Source: Desulfobacula sp. (GTDB lineage Bacteria > Desulfobacterota > Desulfobacteria > Desulfobacterales > Desulfobacteraceae). Taken from it: a DNA stretch of 64,000 nt. The translations under genes and the position numbers were made by a program. Position 1 is the first letter of the stretch. Each line of letters begins with the position of its first letter. The stretch is from assembly GCF_030145145.1 (NCBI RefSeq), contig NZ_JAQYWD010000011.1:1-64000 (forward strand), in the 5' to 3' direction. The notes below the pieces were generated by a model. The model was not told the origin of the DNA. It did no database searches and was given only the letters and a program-made list of their open reading frames with translations. Shown here piece after piece: positions 50,990-59,878 of this stretch.

Positions 50990-52246
50990 TTAAATAAAAT
51001 TATCCAGTTTTTTCCTTGCCGTTCTGTCCGGTCTGATATCTGTCACAATGGTGGCGGTTATCGTTCTTTTTCCTTCTTTAAACGTCAACTTCATACCCGG
51101 GTCCAAAGGTCTGGACACCTTTACAAACCCACAACTGATGCCTTTTATCTTGAGATCCGGGGGACGGTTTGCGGAATTGATGCTTACAATTTTGTTGTTA
51201 TGCCAGGTGATCCCCATATCGGTGGCACAGGTCAGCACTTTACCAAGGATGTTTCCTGTTTCATCCGTTACCTGGGTATGATCGCCCGGGGAAACCTTTC
51301 TTAACGACTCTCCCACAAAGGGATAGGTAAATGCATCGCCCGATTCGGCCGAAAGTGCTTCCGCTCCAAGAAAGGGTTTTGTAAAAGCGGTTTTGTCTTT
51401 TGTATAGGGCAGGGCAAACTCCCAGGGGTGATTTGTGAACTTCCAGGGCCCAATATCCTGATGGGACAGGGGCAGACATGCGCCGGCCCTTAAAGAGTCC
51501 CGGGCGCCTAAACCACAGGCGGCAATGCCAAAACCGTCTCCCGCGGCCAAGGTGTCTTTCCACAGTTTAACGATGGCACCAGGAGCAAGAAAGATCTCAA
51601 AACCAAATTCACCGGTATATCCTGATCGTGATAATAAGACCGGGGTGCCGTCCAGCAGTTGAACATCGGAGTTACCAAAGACAGGTTCATTAAAGTTGCC
51701 TTTAAATGAAAAATACGGCATGCGATCAAACACTTTTTCAGGATTTCGAAGTACGCGTGACAGAATCCGGGCGGAATTGATGCCCTGGATGTCCATTTTG
51801 GCGATTTTTTCAGATAAGTCCTCAATGGTGACATCCAGGCCCTTTTTGTTTGCATCCAGATGTCGGGCAATGGCAGCGCCCATGCCTGCATTGACGCAGA
51901 CCATGAACGAGCTGTCTGAAAATTTGTAAACAATGGCATCGTCTATGCAATGCCCTTCCATTGTCAAGAACGCACCGTATACGCATCGACCCGGCTGAAG
52001 CGGGGTAATGTCCCGGGTAAAACAATAATTGATCAGTTCAAAGGTGCCGACCCCGGTAACGCTGATGCAGGCCATGTGGCTGGTATCAAATATACCGGCG
52101 GATGTCAGAACGGTAAGGTGCTCGTTTTTAACCCCGGTGTCATACCATAACGGCATGTCAAATCCACCAAAATCAGCCATATTCGCACCGGCGCTTATAT
52201 GCCAGCCATGCAACGGAGTTGTTTTCAGGCGGGTGTTCATGCTCAT
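50990..52246 (-). CDS. gcvT: Aminomethyltransferase (glycine cleavage T-protein)
   Basis: About 418 residues from ATG 52246 (AAGGA eight bases upstream; ATG 52255 is the longer option). Transfers the methylene group to tetrahydrofolate with release of ammonia. It has TTPLHGWHISAGANMADFGG at the start, IFDTSHMACISVTG, SRSGYTGEFGFEIFL and ARDSLRAGACLPL; the folate-contact Asp/Tyr/Glu regions are present. Somewhat longer than the typical 365 because of loops after residue 250. Second gene of the operon, 21 bp behind the Lrp-type regulator gene. Confidence 0.94.
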   Translation of the reverse strand: MSMNTRLKTTPLHGWHISAGANMADFGGFDMPLWYDTGVKNEHLTVLTSAGIFDTSHMACISVTGVGTFELINYCFTRDITPLQPGRCVYGAFLTMEGHCIDDAIVYKFSDSSFMVCVNAGMGAAIARHLDANKKGLDVTIEDLSEKIAKMDIQGINSARILSRVLRNPEKVFDRMPYFSFKGNFNEPVFGNSDVQLLDGTPVLLSRSGYTGEFGFEIFLAPGAIVKLWKDTLAAGDGFGIAACGLGARDSLRAGACLPLSHQDIGPWKFTNHPWEFALPYTKDKTAFTKPFLGAEALSAESGDAFTYPFVGESLRKVSPGDHTQVTDETGNILGKVLTCATDMGITWHNNKIVSINSANRPPDLKIKGISCGFVKVSRPLDPGMKLTFKEGKRTITATIVTDIRPDRTARKKLDNFI

Positions 52247-52267
52247 AATAACCATCCTTTTTCTAAA

Positions 52268-52711
52268 TTAAAAAATATAAGGAACCTTTAAATTATAGGA
52301 TTTATAGACCACAAAGGTTTCCACGGATCTGACGCCCTGGACCTGGGAAATTTCTTCGGTATAAAATTCCAGCAGCCCAAAGCCTTTTTTAAACAATATC
52401 AGCACCAGAAGGTCATACCTGCCGGTGACAACGCTGACGGAAATAACCCCTTTGAGCTTGCTGATTTCTTCCCCTTTTTCCACCAGGTTCATCTCTGAAA
52501 GCTTGATGCCGATGATGACCACCCGGTGATCGGGCAGGGTTGCCGGGTCAACAAGGCCGCAAATTTCCAGAACACCTTCTTCCTGAAGTTTATTTACCCT
52601 GGATCGAACGGTGTTCTCCGTGATGGCGAGTTTATCGGCAATCCGTTTAAAGGATTTTTTTCCTTGCTTTAATTCTCTGATGATATCAATATTGGTATCG
52701 TCAATTTTCAT
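52268..52711 (-). CDS. Lrp/AsnC-family transcriptional regulator
   Basis: 147 residues. The N-terminal HTH (NIDIIRELKQGKKSFKRIAD, KLAITENTVRSRVNKLQEEG) is followed by the RAM/ligand domain with VVIIGIKLSE, GVISVSVVTGRYDLLVLIL and VRSVETFVVYKSYN. Such regulators respond to amino acids. As the first gene of the gcv/lip operon it most likely controls glycine cleavage in response to glycine or leucine, and itself. That target is inferred from position. Confidence 0.92.
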   Translation of the reverse strand: MKIDDTNIDIIRELKQGKKSFKRIADKLAITENTVRSRVNKLQEEGVLEICGLVDPATLPDHRVVIIGIKLSEMNLVEKGEEISKLKGVISVSVVTGRYDLLVLILFKKGFGLLEFYTEEISQVQGVRSVETFVVYKSYNLKVPYIF

Positions 52712-52771
52712 GATTTCCCCATTATTTGGTATATATTTGTGGAAAATGATTTTTATTTTATAATGATATAA

Positions 52772-52800
52772 AAAATATCTTACGATAATGGTATTGTCAA
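52772..52800 (-). promoter_or_regulatory. Predicted sigma-70 promoter of the Lrp-gcv-lip operon
   Basis: Minus strand: TTGACA (52800-52795), 17 bases, TATTTT (52777-52772), about 60 bp before the regulator's ATG in a very AT-rich stretch suited to Lrp wrapping. No glycine riboswitch aptamer was found in this leader. Confidence 0.65.
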
Positions 52801-52863
52801 ATAAAATTTAAAAAAATTTATGAAAAATTAAATTTTATTTGATTAAATTAAGGGAATTCATTT

Positions 52864-53203
52864 AGACAATGGTAATAAAATCGCCATTGCAGCCGTGTTA
52901 AATGGTCAGAAAGCAGTGCTTGCTCCTAAAACCGTAGACCGTCTCCTGACGGCCGCCGGCTTCAACCAGGCCGCCCTGGTAACCGTATCAGACAAGGCTG
53001 CCCTGTCAACAGCCTGCAACACCATCGGATTTCCCCGCCATGGTCACTGGAACGGAAATGATTCTCGGCGTCAGCCGGGAACAGGGGTTTGGACACCTCT
53101 GGAGACAAGCTCTTATTTTTGGGGAGTTATTCCCCGTTTGGGGAATAACTCCCCAAACGGCCGCCCTTGGCCCCAAACGCATCAGAATCAATCGTCAATT
53201 TGA
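52864..53203 (+). pseudogene. Possible gene relic with an 18-bp perfect hairpin
   Basis: An open frame has protein-like composition for its first 60 codons (NGNKIAIAAVLNGQKAVLAP and on to AALVTVSDKAALS), then turns into non-protein-like sequence. The only starts are GTG 52895 or similar, without a Shine-Dalgarno. I do not recognise the family. Its 3' part is interrupted by the palindrome at 53118-53157. It is probably a fragment of a lost gene in the 650-bp gap between the gcv operon and the kinase cluster; otherwise it is chance. Confidence 0.3.
53118..53157. repeat. Perfect 18-bp inverted repeat with 4-base loop
   Basis: TTTGGGGAGTTATTCCCC (53118-53135), GTTT, then the exact reverse complement (53140-53157). 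Each arm contains its own GGGGAGTTATTCCCC sub-palindrome. No U-tract follows on either strand, so it is not a standard terminator. Confidence 0.8.
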
Positions 53204-53268
53204 TAACCCCTAAAAATCAATCACTTTTCAGACCGCTTGCAGGTTCGAAATTCGGCGATTCAAAGGGC

Positions 53269-53284
53269 TGGCACACGAGTTGCT
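53269..53284 (+). promoter_or_regulatory. Sigma-54 promoter of the kinase/SLC13 cluster
   Basis: TGGCACACGAGTTGCT matches the -24/-12 consensus TGGCAC-N5-TTGC(A/T) exactly, with GG and GC ten bases apart (53270-53271, 53282-53283). It lies 78 bp before the first kinase gene. The sigma-54 activator at 60963-62321 in the same cluster is the obvious regulator. Confidence 0.88.
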
Positions 53285-53361
53285 CTATATCACTATTAAA
53301 GAAGCATAGAAGGACATACATGACATTGGCACTTGAAAAATGATAATAAAGGAAAAGTCAC

Positions 53362-55089
53362 ATGGAAAATGGTTCTGAAGAGCGAGCGGTATTTTATCAG
53401 GTACTGACGAGAAAAATCAGGTCCTTGATACTGATTGTCTCTTTCCTTCCTATGATATTAACCACTGGCATTCTGTTTTACCGTTTTCATCTCACCTATA
53501 CCAAAAAAACACAGGCACATATTTCAGAGCTGATTCAAAAACACAGTGACCAGATCGACACTTTTCTGTTTGAGAAAGTAGGGAATATAAAATACCTTGC
53601 GCATCATTTTGATCGTGGAAAAATGGCACCGAAAATTTTTCTTAAAGAAAATTTTGAGTTGTTAAAAAGTGACTATGGTGACGTATTCACGGACGTGGGA
53701 CTGGTCGATGAAAATGGCATCCAGTTTGCGTATGAAGGTCCGTTTAAGCTTGAGAATGCCAACTATTCAACTGCAAAATGGTTTATAGAAGCAAAAGAAA
53801 AACCGTTTTATATCAGTGATGTGTTTACCGGGTTGAGAGGGCACCCGCATTTTATTATTGCGGTTAAAATTAATTCGGATGATTCCAACTATGTTTTACG
53901 ATCGACCATCAATTTTGGTGCCTTTAATTCTCTTGTTGAAAATATCCATATCGGGAAAACCGGATTCGCCTTTATCATTAATGCAAACAGTACGCTGCAG
54001 ACAAAAAGGGATATTGGATTTGACCCGTCAATAGCTGCATCAATGGTTGATCGAAACCTTTACAAAAATAAGAAAACATTTTTTACAAAAAAACAGGATG
54101 CTTCGGGAAATCATTATATTGTCGTGACATCCATGCTCAATAATATTGACTGGGTCATGGTTTTTCAGCAGGACCTCAATGACGCGTTTCATGATATGCG
54201 GGAAGCCCAGTATCTTGCATTGGCCATTTTTATGATCGGAAGTATTGCCATCCTTTGGGTAATCGTTGCACTTCCCCGCAAAATTGTGAAATTGATGTCC
54301 AGTTCGGATAAAAAAAGTGAGGCCATGAACAGGCAGGTTGTTGAAAGCGGGCGCCTGGCATCGATTGGCGAACTGGCAGCCGGCATAGCCCACGAAATCA
54401 ACAATCCGGTGGCCATTATGGTGGAAGAGGCTGGCTGGATAGGCGACCTGCTGGAAGAAGAGGATTTAAGGGAATGTGAAAATCTCGAGGAATTTACCCG
54501 TGCCCTGGGTCAGATTCAAACGCAGGGCAGACGATGCAAGGAAATTACGCATAAACTGCTCAGTTTTGCCAGAAAGACCGATTCAACAATCAACGATGTA
54601 CAGATCAATACGGCTGTCACGGAGATTGTCTCTTTGACCGCCCAGATGGCCAGATATAACAATGTGACAATCAAAACTGAACTGTATGAAAAAATTCCAT
54701 ATATCAAGGTATCACTTTCCGAACTGCAGCAGGTTATCCTCAATTTAATCAATAACGCCATTGATGCCATGGAAAAAACCGGCGGGGTGATAACAATTGA
54801 AACCAAAACCAGCACCACTAAAAAAAATCACATCGTTATTGCAATCGAGGATAATGGTCCCGGCATACCCAAGGATAACCTGCACCGGATATTTGACCCG
54901 TTTTTTACGACAAAACCCGTTGGACAGGGAACCGGTCTCGGGCTTTCAATCTGCTACGGTATTATTCAGAGAATGAGCGGAAAGATAGAAGTCTACAGCC
55001 ATGTGGGCGTCGGAACAAAGTTTAGAATCTGGATACCATTCCAGGAAGATACAGAAATTAATGGAGAAGACCTTATCATTGAATCATAA
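53362..55089 (+). CDS. Membrane sensor histidine kinase with periplasmic Cache domain
   Basis: 575 residues. Transmembrane helices at about 20-42 and 283-303 enclose a 240-residue Cache-like sensor (AYEGPFKLENANYSTAKWFI, FYISDVFTGLRGHPHFIIAV). In the cytoplasm, HisKA has the phospho-His in [17 protein letters not shown] (about residue 346). The HATPase has N-box ILNLINNAIDAME, G1 IEDNGPGIP, F-box [20 protein letters not shown]. First gene after the sigma-54 promoter. The following receiver proteins are likely phospho-targets. Confidence 0.93.
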   Translation: MENGSEERAVFYQVLTRKIRSLILIVSFLPMILTTGILFYRFHLTYTKKTQAHISELIQKHSDQIDTFLFEKVGNIKYLAHHFDRGKMAPKIFLKENFELLKSDYGDVFTDVGLVDENGIQFAYEGPFKLENANYSTAKWFIEAKEKPFYISDVFTGLRGHPHFIIAVKINSDDSNYVLRSTINFGAFNSLVENIHIGKTGFAFIINANSTLQTKRDIGFDPSIAASMVDRNLYKNKKTFFTKKQDASGNHYIVVTSMLNNIDWVMVFQQDLNDAFHDMREAQYLALAIFMIGSIAILWVIVALPRKIVKLMSSSDKKSEAMNRQVVESGRLASIGELAAGIAHEINNPVAIMVEEAGWIGDLLEEEDLRECENLEEFTRALGQIQTQGRRCKEITHKLLSFARKTDSTINDVQINTAVTEIVSLTAQMARYNNVTIKTELYEKIPYIKVSLSELQQVILNLINNAIDAMEKTGGVITIETKTSTTKKNHIVIAIEDNGPGIPKDNLHRIFDPFFTTKPVGQGTGLGLSICYGIIQRMSGKIEVYSHVGVGTKFRIWIPFQEDTEINGEDLIIES

Positions 55090-55106
55090 AAAAAGGGAGA
55101 TTAATT

Positions 55107-55538
55107 ATGCACAAAATCAAAGTATTGCTGGTAGATGATGAAAAGGCATTTTTGGATACGATCAGTAAACGTCTTAAAAAAAGAGGAATGGATGTTACGG
55201 CCGTTTACAGCGGGAATGACGCACTTTCCGAGCTTGAGAAGAATAAAAGCATTGAAGTGGTAATTCTTGATGTAAAGATGCCGCAAATGGACGGCATCCA
55301 AACCCTGATCAAGATTAAAAAAACGTTCCCCCTGGTGGAAGTGATCATGCTGACAGGTCATGCCACGGTGGAAACTGCAATTGACGGTATGAAACTAGGG
55401 GCCTTCGATTATCTCATGAAGCCCTGCGACATTGAACTGTTGCTAACTAAAGCCATGAATGCGGCAGACAGGAAAAGACTGCATGAAGAAAAAATTATGG
55501 AAGCCCGGATTAAGGAAATTACGGATCGGCGGGTGTAA
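55107..55538 (+). CDS. Receiver-only response regulator
   Basis: 143 residues. The receiver has acidic pair VLLVDDEKAF, phospho-Asp in VVILDVKMPQMDG, Thr in EVIMLTGHA and Lys in DYLMKPCD, and then only a short charged helix (HEEKIMEARIKEIT). There is no output domain, so it would act as a phosphorelay intermediate or by protein contact. It is 17 bp after the kinase gene. Confidence 0.92.
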   Translation: MHKIKVLLVDDEKAFLDTISKRLKKRGMDVTAVYSGNDALSELEKNKSIEVVILDVKMPQMDGIQTLIKIKKTFPLVEVIMLTGHATVETAIDGMKLGAFDYLMKPCDIELLLTKAMNAADRKRLHEEKIMEARIKEITDRRV

Positions 55539-55556
55539 GATTTAAAGAGGAATACC

Positions 55557-55979
55557 ATGAAAAAACAGCCAGAAGATAAGAATACCATCAGTGTTTTGCT
55601 CATTGATGATGAAAAAGGGTATTTAAATGTCCTTGCAAACAGGCTCTCCAGACGGTTTGTCAATGCCACAAAAGCGTTTTCCGGTCCACAGGCGCTCCGG
55701 ATTTTGAGGAAAAAGGATTTTGATGTCGTGGTCCTGGATCTGAAAATGGAAGAACTGGATGGCATCGAAGTGCTGAAAATAATAAAAAAGATGGCCCCGG
55801 AACTGCCGGTCATTATTCTAACCGGGCATGGATCCCAGACAGCGGCCAAAGAAGGAATTTCTTACGGTGCTTTTGACTATCTGACCAAACCCTGCGAGCT
55901 GGTGGAATTGATCGATAAAATCGAACAGGCCTGTATTGAAAAATCAAGACAAATACAATCTTTTTACCCTGTGGATTAA
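55557..55979 (+). CDS. Receiver-only response regulator
   Basis: 140 residues with VLLIDDEKGY, phospho-Asp in VVVLDLKMEELDG, LTGHG and DYLTKPCE. It resembles its upstream neighbour, but the M-P after the phospho-Asp is replaced by M-E, and the tail is short. It is encoded 18 bp downstream of the first receiver and 40 bp before the transporter gene. Confidence 0.92.
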   Translation: MKKQPEDKNTISVLLIDDEKGYLNVLANRLSRRFVNATKAFSGPQALRILRKKDFDVVVLDLKMEELDGIEVLKIIKKMAPELPVIILTGHGSQTAAKEGISYGAFDYLTKPCELVELIDKIEQACIEKSRQIQSFYPVD

Positions 55980-56019
55980 TTGAGCCGCTGGATTAGATGT
56001 GATCTGTTAAGGAGTTAAG

Positions 56020-57600
56020 ATGTTTTATAAAACAAATGAATTTAAACTGTGCATTGCTTTTGTTGTTGGTATCTTGGTTTTTATACTGCCCAGACCTGAA
56101 GGAACTCAGTTCAGGATAACCAATGATCAGGACATGATGTTGTTGCAGAATTTGAGTACGCATTTTGATGTGGTTCCCCAAAAAGAGAAAAAGACTGTTT
56201 CCTACGTTGTGAAGGCTAAAAACCCCGGGGCACCTGAGGCGTCTGCAGACTTCCTGAATCAGAAGGTAAAAGACATGGGGTTAAAAGAGGTTAAAGTCGA
56301 CTATATAGACGGGCTTTCACCAAAAGCAAAAAGGTTTCTTGCCATCCTTGCGTTTCTTGTCATATTGTTTGTGATTGAGCCCATACCACTGGAAATTACC
56401 GCTGTTTGTATCGGTGTGTTTCTGGTCATTTTTCAGATTGTAGATGTGAAAACGGCATGGGCCCCGTATATGCATCCGGTGGTCATTTTTATCATGTGCT
56501 GCCTTATTTTCGCCATTGCCCTGGACAAAGCCGGTTTAACCAAACGCCTGGGATATTACATTATTAAAAAGGCAGGAAACAGCGTCACCCGGTTTACATT
56601 TATCATTGCCATCGGCCTTGGGCTTGCCTCGTCGGTGATGCATGATGCGGCTGCCTGTGCAGTGGGGATTGTAACCATGCTGCCGTTGATGCGGTCGGTT
56701 GGGATTGAACCGTATACCAATACAGCCAAGTTCATGATGCTTTCTTTGCCTTTTGCCTGCTCTGCCGGCGGCATGGGATCGCTTGTGGGTGGTGGCCGGA
56801 ATATGGTTTCCGCAGCATTTTTAAAAGAATTTACAGGCATTGAAATCACGTTTTTTGACTGGATATTGTATGCGATGCCGGCAGCCATTGTGACGGTTCC
56901 GGCGGCAGTTTTTATCGTATATATGGTTTACAGACCAGACCCGGAATTTAAACTGCCGGATTTTGATGAAGACCTGGGCCCCATGACAAAACTGGAAAAA
57001 AAGACGTTGATTATTATTGTTTCTTCCTTTGGCCTGTGGCTGACCAAAGGTCTGCACGGCATAGACTATTCGGTGACAGGGATGCTTGGGGTTGCCGTCC
57101 TGGTGGTGTTTAAAGTGCTCAAATGGAGAGATATTAATGACAACATGGAATGGGGAACGGCATTGTTTATTTTTGGTGGTGGTATCTCCCTTGGGCTTGC
57201 CATGGGCTATTCCGGTGCGGCCGATTATTTGGCCCACCTGTTCTTCCCGTTGATCCAGGGGAAAGGCTGGCTGGTGCTTTTCATCGGAGTCGGCGTCTTT
57301 GGTGCCCTGGTCACCAATGCCATGGCCAATGTGGCTGCTGCAGCGCTTATTTTACCCATTGTCATCCCAATGGCCCAGCTTGAAGGCGTGGACCCGACAG
57401 TGTTGGCACTATGCCTTGGGATGGCCACCTCCTTTGCACTGCTGCTGGTCATTGGCTGTCCGCCAAATGCCATTGCATACAGTTACCGGTATTTTAAATC
57501 ATCTGATTTGACAAAGGTGGGCCTGGTGGCCACACCGCTCCTGCTAACACTTCTTGTGGTCGTAGCAGCCGTGTGGTGGAAAATCCTGGGATTAATCTAA
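56020..57600 (+). CDS. SLC13/DASS-family sodium:anion symporter with an extracytoplasmic insert
   Basis: 526 residues, about 12 membrane segments. Family features include the duplicated anion/Na+ regions: ASSVMHDAAACAVGIVTMLP with GGGRNMVSAAFLKE in the first half, and GALVTNAMANVAAAALILPI with GCPPNAIAYSYRYF in the second, where DASS transporters have their S-N-T motifs. Between the first helix (about 8-24) and the second (about 108-125) lies an unusual soluble insert of about 80 residues. The substrate could be sulfate or a dicarboxylate. Being embedded among kinases and receivers, it may also act as a sensor. Confidence 0.88.
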   Translation: MFYKTNEFKLCIAFVVGILVFILPRPEGTQFRITNDQDMMLLQNLSTHFDVVPQKEKKTVSYVVKAKNPGAPEASADFLNQKVKDMGLKEVKVDYIDGLSPKAKRFLAILAFLVILFVIEPIPLEITAVCIGVFLVIFQIVDVKTAWAPYMHPVVIFIMCCLIFAIALDKAGLTKRLGYYIIKKAGNSVTRFTFIIAIGLGLASSVMHDAAACAVGIVTMLPLMRSVGIEPYTNTAKFMMLSLPFACSAGGMGSLVGGGRNMVSAAFLKEFTGIEITFFDWILYAMPAAIVTVPAAVFIVYMVYRPDPEFKLPDFDEDLGPMTKLEKKTLIIIVSSFGLWLTKGLHGIDYSVTGMLGVAVLVVFKVLKWRDINDNMEWGTALFIFGGGISLGLAMGYSGAADYLAHLFFPLIQGKGWLVLFIGVGVFGALVTNAMANVAAAALILPIVIPMAQLEGVDPTVLALCLGMATSFALLLVIGCPPNAIAYSYRYFKSSDLTKVGLVATPLLLTLLVVVAAVWWKILGLI

Positions 57601-57607
57601 GGGGCAA

Positions 57608-58825
57608 GTGAAAAGAATGACAGATAAAGAACACGAGATGGAAAACAAGACGGACGAAAAAATCCTCGTTCTTCTGGTTGACGATGAGACTGGGTTCCGT
57701 CGGACAATCGCCAAGCGTCTCGGTAAACGTCAGATGGCAGTCATAGAGTCGCCCAATGGCAAGGCGTGTATGGAAATACTTGAAAAAGAACCGGTTGATG
57801 TGGTCGTTCTTGACGTAAAAATGCCGGGAATGGACGGAATCGAGACATTAAAAGCCATTAAAAAAGTATATGTTAAAAAGATTCAGGTAATTCTTTTGAC
57901 AGGCAATGCAGCAGTGAGCGACGGCATTGAAGGAATAAAGGCTGGTGCTTTTGACTATTTAACCAAACCTGTTGAGATTGATCATCTGGTAAATAAAATC
58001 CGGCAGGCAGCGGATATGCTCCGGTTTGAAACAGAAAAGCAAAAAGAACAGGAATACCGCTTGAATCTGGAAAAAAAGATGATAAATACGGAACGGCTTG
58101 CCTCTCTGGGAACGATGTCCACCGGGATTGCCCATGAGATCAACAATCCCCTGGCCATCATTAATGAGTCTGCCGGATTTATGAAACAGGTGGTCCAATC
58201 CCCTGAAATGGCGGCTTTTCCTCAAAAACAAGCCCTGTTAACCGGGATTGAGAAAATTGAAAAAAGCATCAAAAGGGCCCGAAAAATAACATTACAGCTC
58301 CTTGGACATGTCAAACAGCAGTCGTCCCAGATCGGTGAATGTAACGTGAAAGCACTGCTTTTTGAAACCCTGAGTCTTTTACAAAATGAACTGGACGATA
58401 AAAATATTAGTGTACAATGGGAAATGGATCCGGAAAAAATGACCATCTGGAGTGATCCGTATAAAATCAGACAGGTATGTATGAATCTGTTGAGCAATGC
58501 CATTCATGCAACACAAGAAAACGGTTCAATCACCCTGTCCGGTTATATGATTGATAGTGATGTCCTTCTCGAGATTAGGGATAACGGTATTGGAATTCCC
58601 AAGGAAAATTTGGGTAAAATCTTTGATCCGTTTTTTACAACCAAATCTTTTGATAAAGGAACCGGGTTAGGTCTATTCGTGGTTCATAAGATTATTTCCG
58701 CTCTGAATGGAGAAATTCATGTAAAAAGTGAGGTTGGAAAAGGAACTTGTTTTACTATCAGGTTTCCTAAATACACCAAAATCAGTGACGGGACAGATAA
58801 AATGGAAAGGGGGCAAATCAAATGA
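57608..58825 (+). CDS. Receiver-histidine kinase hybrid
   Basis: 405 residues, cytoplasmic. N-terminal receiver (about 18-135; [38 protein letters not shown]), a coiled-coil linker ([20 protein letters not shown]), then HisKA with [17 protein letters not shown] and a HATPase ([40 protein letters not shown]). The start is GTG 57608 behind AAGGGG; ATG 57617 is possible. It couples the upstream receiver chain to a further kinase step. It overlaps the next gene by 4 bp. Confidence 0.92.
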   Translation: MKRMTDKEHEMENKTDEKILVLLVDDETGFRRTIAKRLGKRQMAVIESPNGKACMEILEKEPVDVVVLDVKMPGMDGIETLKAIKKVYVKKIQVILLTGNAAVSDGIEGIKAGAFDYLTKPVEIDHLVNKIRQAADMLRFETEKQKEQEYRLNLEKKMINTERLASLGTMSTGIAHEINNPLAIINESAGFMKQVVQSPEMAAFPQKQALLTGIEKIEKSIKRARKITLQLLGHVKQQSSQIGECNVKALLFETLSLLQNELDDKNISVQWEMDPEKMTIWSDPYKIRQVCMNLLSNAIHATQENGSITLSGYMIDSDVLLEIRDNGIGIPKENLGKIFDPFFTTKSFDKGTGLGLFVVHKIISALNGEIHVKSEVGKGTCFTIRFPKYTKISDGTDKMERGQIK

Positions 58826-59262
58826 TAAAAATACCGGCGAAAGTTTTAATCGTAGATGATGAAAAAGATTTTGTGGAAATGTTTTCATTGCGGCTGAAAG
58901 GCCAGGGAGAAAAAGTATCCACGGCTTTCAGCGGGAAACAGGCATTGGAGATCCTGGAAAAGGTGAGGATTGATGTGGTCATCCTGGATATCCGGATGCC
59001 GGGTATGGACGGTATTGATACCCTGAAACAGATAAAGACATTATATCCCCTTGTTGAAGTTATTTTACTGACAGGGCACGGATCCACGGAAACGGCTGTG
59101 GAAGGTATGAAATCAGGGGCGTTTGACTACCTGATGAAACCGGCTGATTTTGAAGACATTAGAATAAAACTTGAGAATGCCAGAAAACGAAAAGATGAGC
59201 ACGAGGAGCGCATTCGGCAGGCGGAAGTCCGTCTTCTATTAAGAAAAAGTGGGGATTTATAA
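58822..59262 (+). CDS. Receiver-only response regulator
   Basis: 146 residues: VLIVDDEKDF, phospho-Asp in VVILDIRMPGMDG, ILLTGHG, DYLMKPAD, and a short basic-acidic helix at the end. Third output-less receiver of the cluster, translationally coupled (ATGA) to the hybrid kinase. Confidence 0.92.
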   Translation: MIKIPAKVLIVDDEKDFVEMFSLRLKGQGEKVSTAFSGKQALEILEKVRIDVVILDIRMPGMDGIDTLKQIKTLYPLVEVILLTGHGSTETAVEGMKSGAFDYLMKPADFEDIRIKLENARKRKDEHEERIRQAEVRLLLRKSGDL

Positions 59263-59295
59263 AACTCAACTGCGATTAAACTCAAGGAGACACAA

Positions 59296-59853
59296 ATGAA
59301 ATCCATCCTAGTGAAAGATTTAATGGTTCCCCTTTCGGAATATGCAACAGTAACCGATGATGCCATGCTCTCGGATGCTTTGGACGCCCTGGAATCGGCA
59401 CAAGCGGAATTTGACAAAAGCAGATACCGCCATCGGGCAATTTTGGTTTGCGAGAAAAAAAGTGGAAAAGTGATCGGCAAGCTCAGCCAGCTTGACGTTA
59501 TCCGGTCATTGGAACCTAAATATGAATTATTTACTGAAGATAAGACATTTCCGAACGCCGGAACATCACATTTTGGTTTCAGCCCAAAGTTTATGAAAGA
59601 TATTCTGGAACAATACGAATTGTGGTATGAACCCATCAGTGATATCTGTAAAAAAGCACAGGTTCAAAAAGTTAAAAATATTATGCAAACACCTTCGGTC
59701 GGAGAGTTTGTTAAAGAAGATGCGAATTTAGGTGAAGCGATTCACCAACTCATCATGGGACACCATCAGTCTCTTTTGGTGACCCGAAATGGAGATATTG
59801 TGGGAATTTTACGGCTGACAGATGTTTTCAAAGAGATTTGCAATAACAGGTAA
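59296..59853 (+). CDS. Paired CBS-domain protein
   Basis: 185 residues with two CBS modules: about 1-80 (VKDLMVPLSEYATVTDDAML ... IGKLSQLDVIRSL) and about 120-185 (VKNIMQTPSVGEFVKEDANL ... VGILRLTDVFKEI). Free CBS pairs usually bind adenine nucleotides and report cell energy. In this cluster it could tie kinase signalling or transport to energy charge, which is inference. It lies 33 bp after the third receiver. Confidence 0.9.
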   Translation: MKSILVKDLMVPLSEYATVTDDAMLSDALDALESAQAEFDKSRYRHRAILVCEKKSGKVIGKLSQLDVIRSLEPKYELFTEDKTFPNAGTSHFGFSPKFMKDILEQYELWYEPISDICKKAQVQKVKNIMQTPSVGEFVKEDANLGEAIHQLIMGHHQSLLVTRNGDIVGILRLTDVFKEICNNR

Positions 59854-59878
59854 CGTAAAACATATAGAGAGTGTTAAA

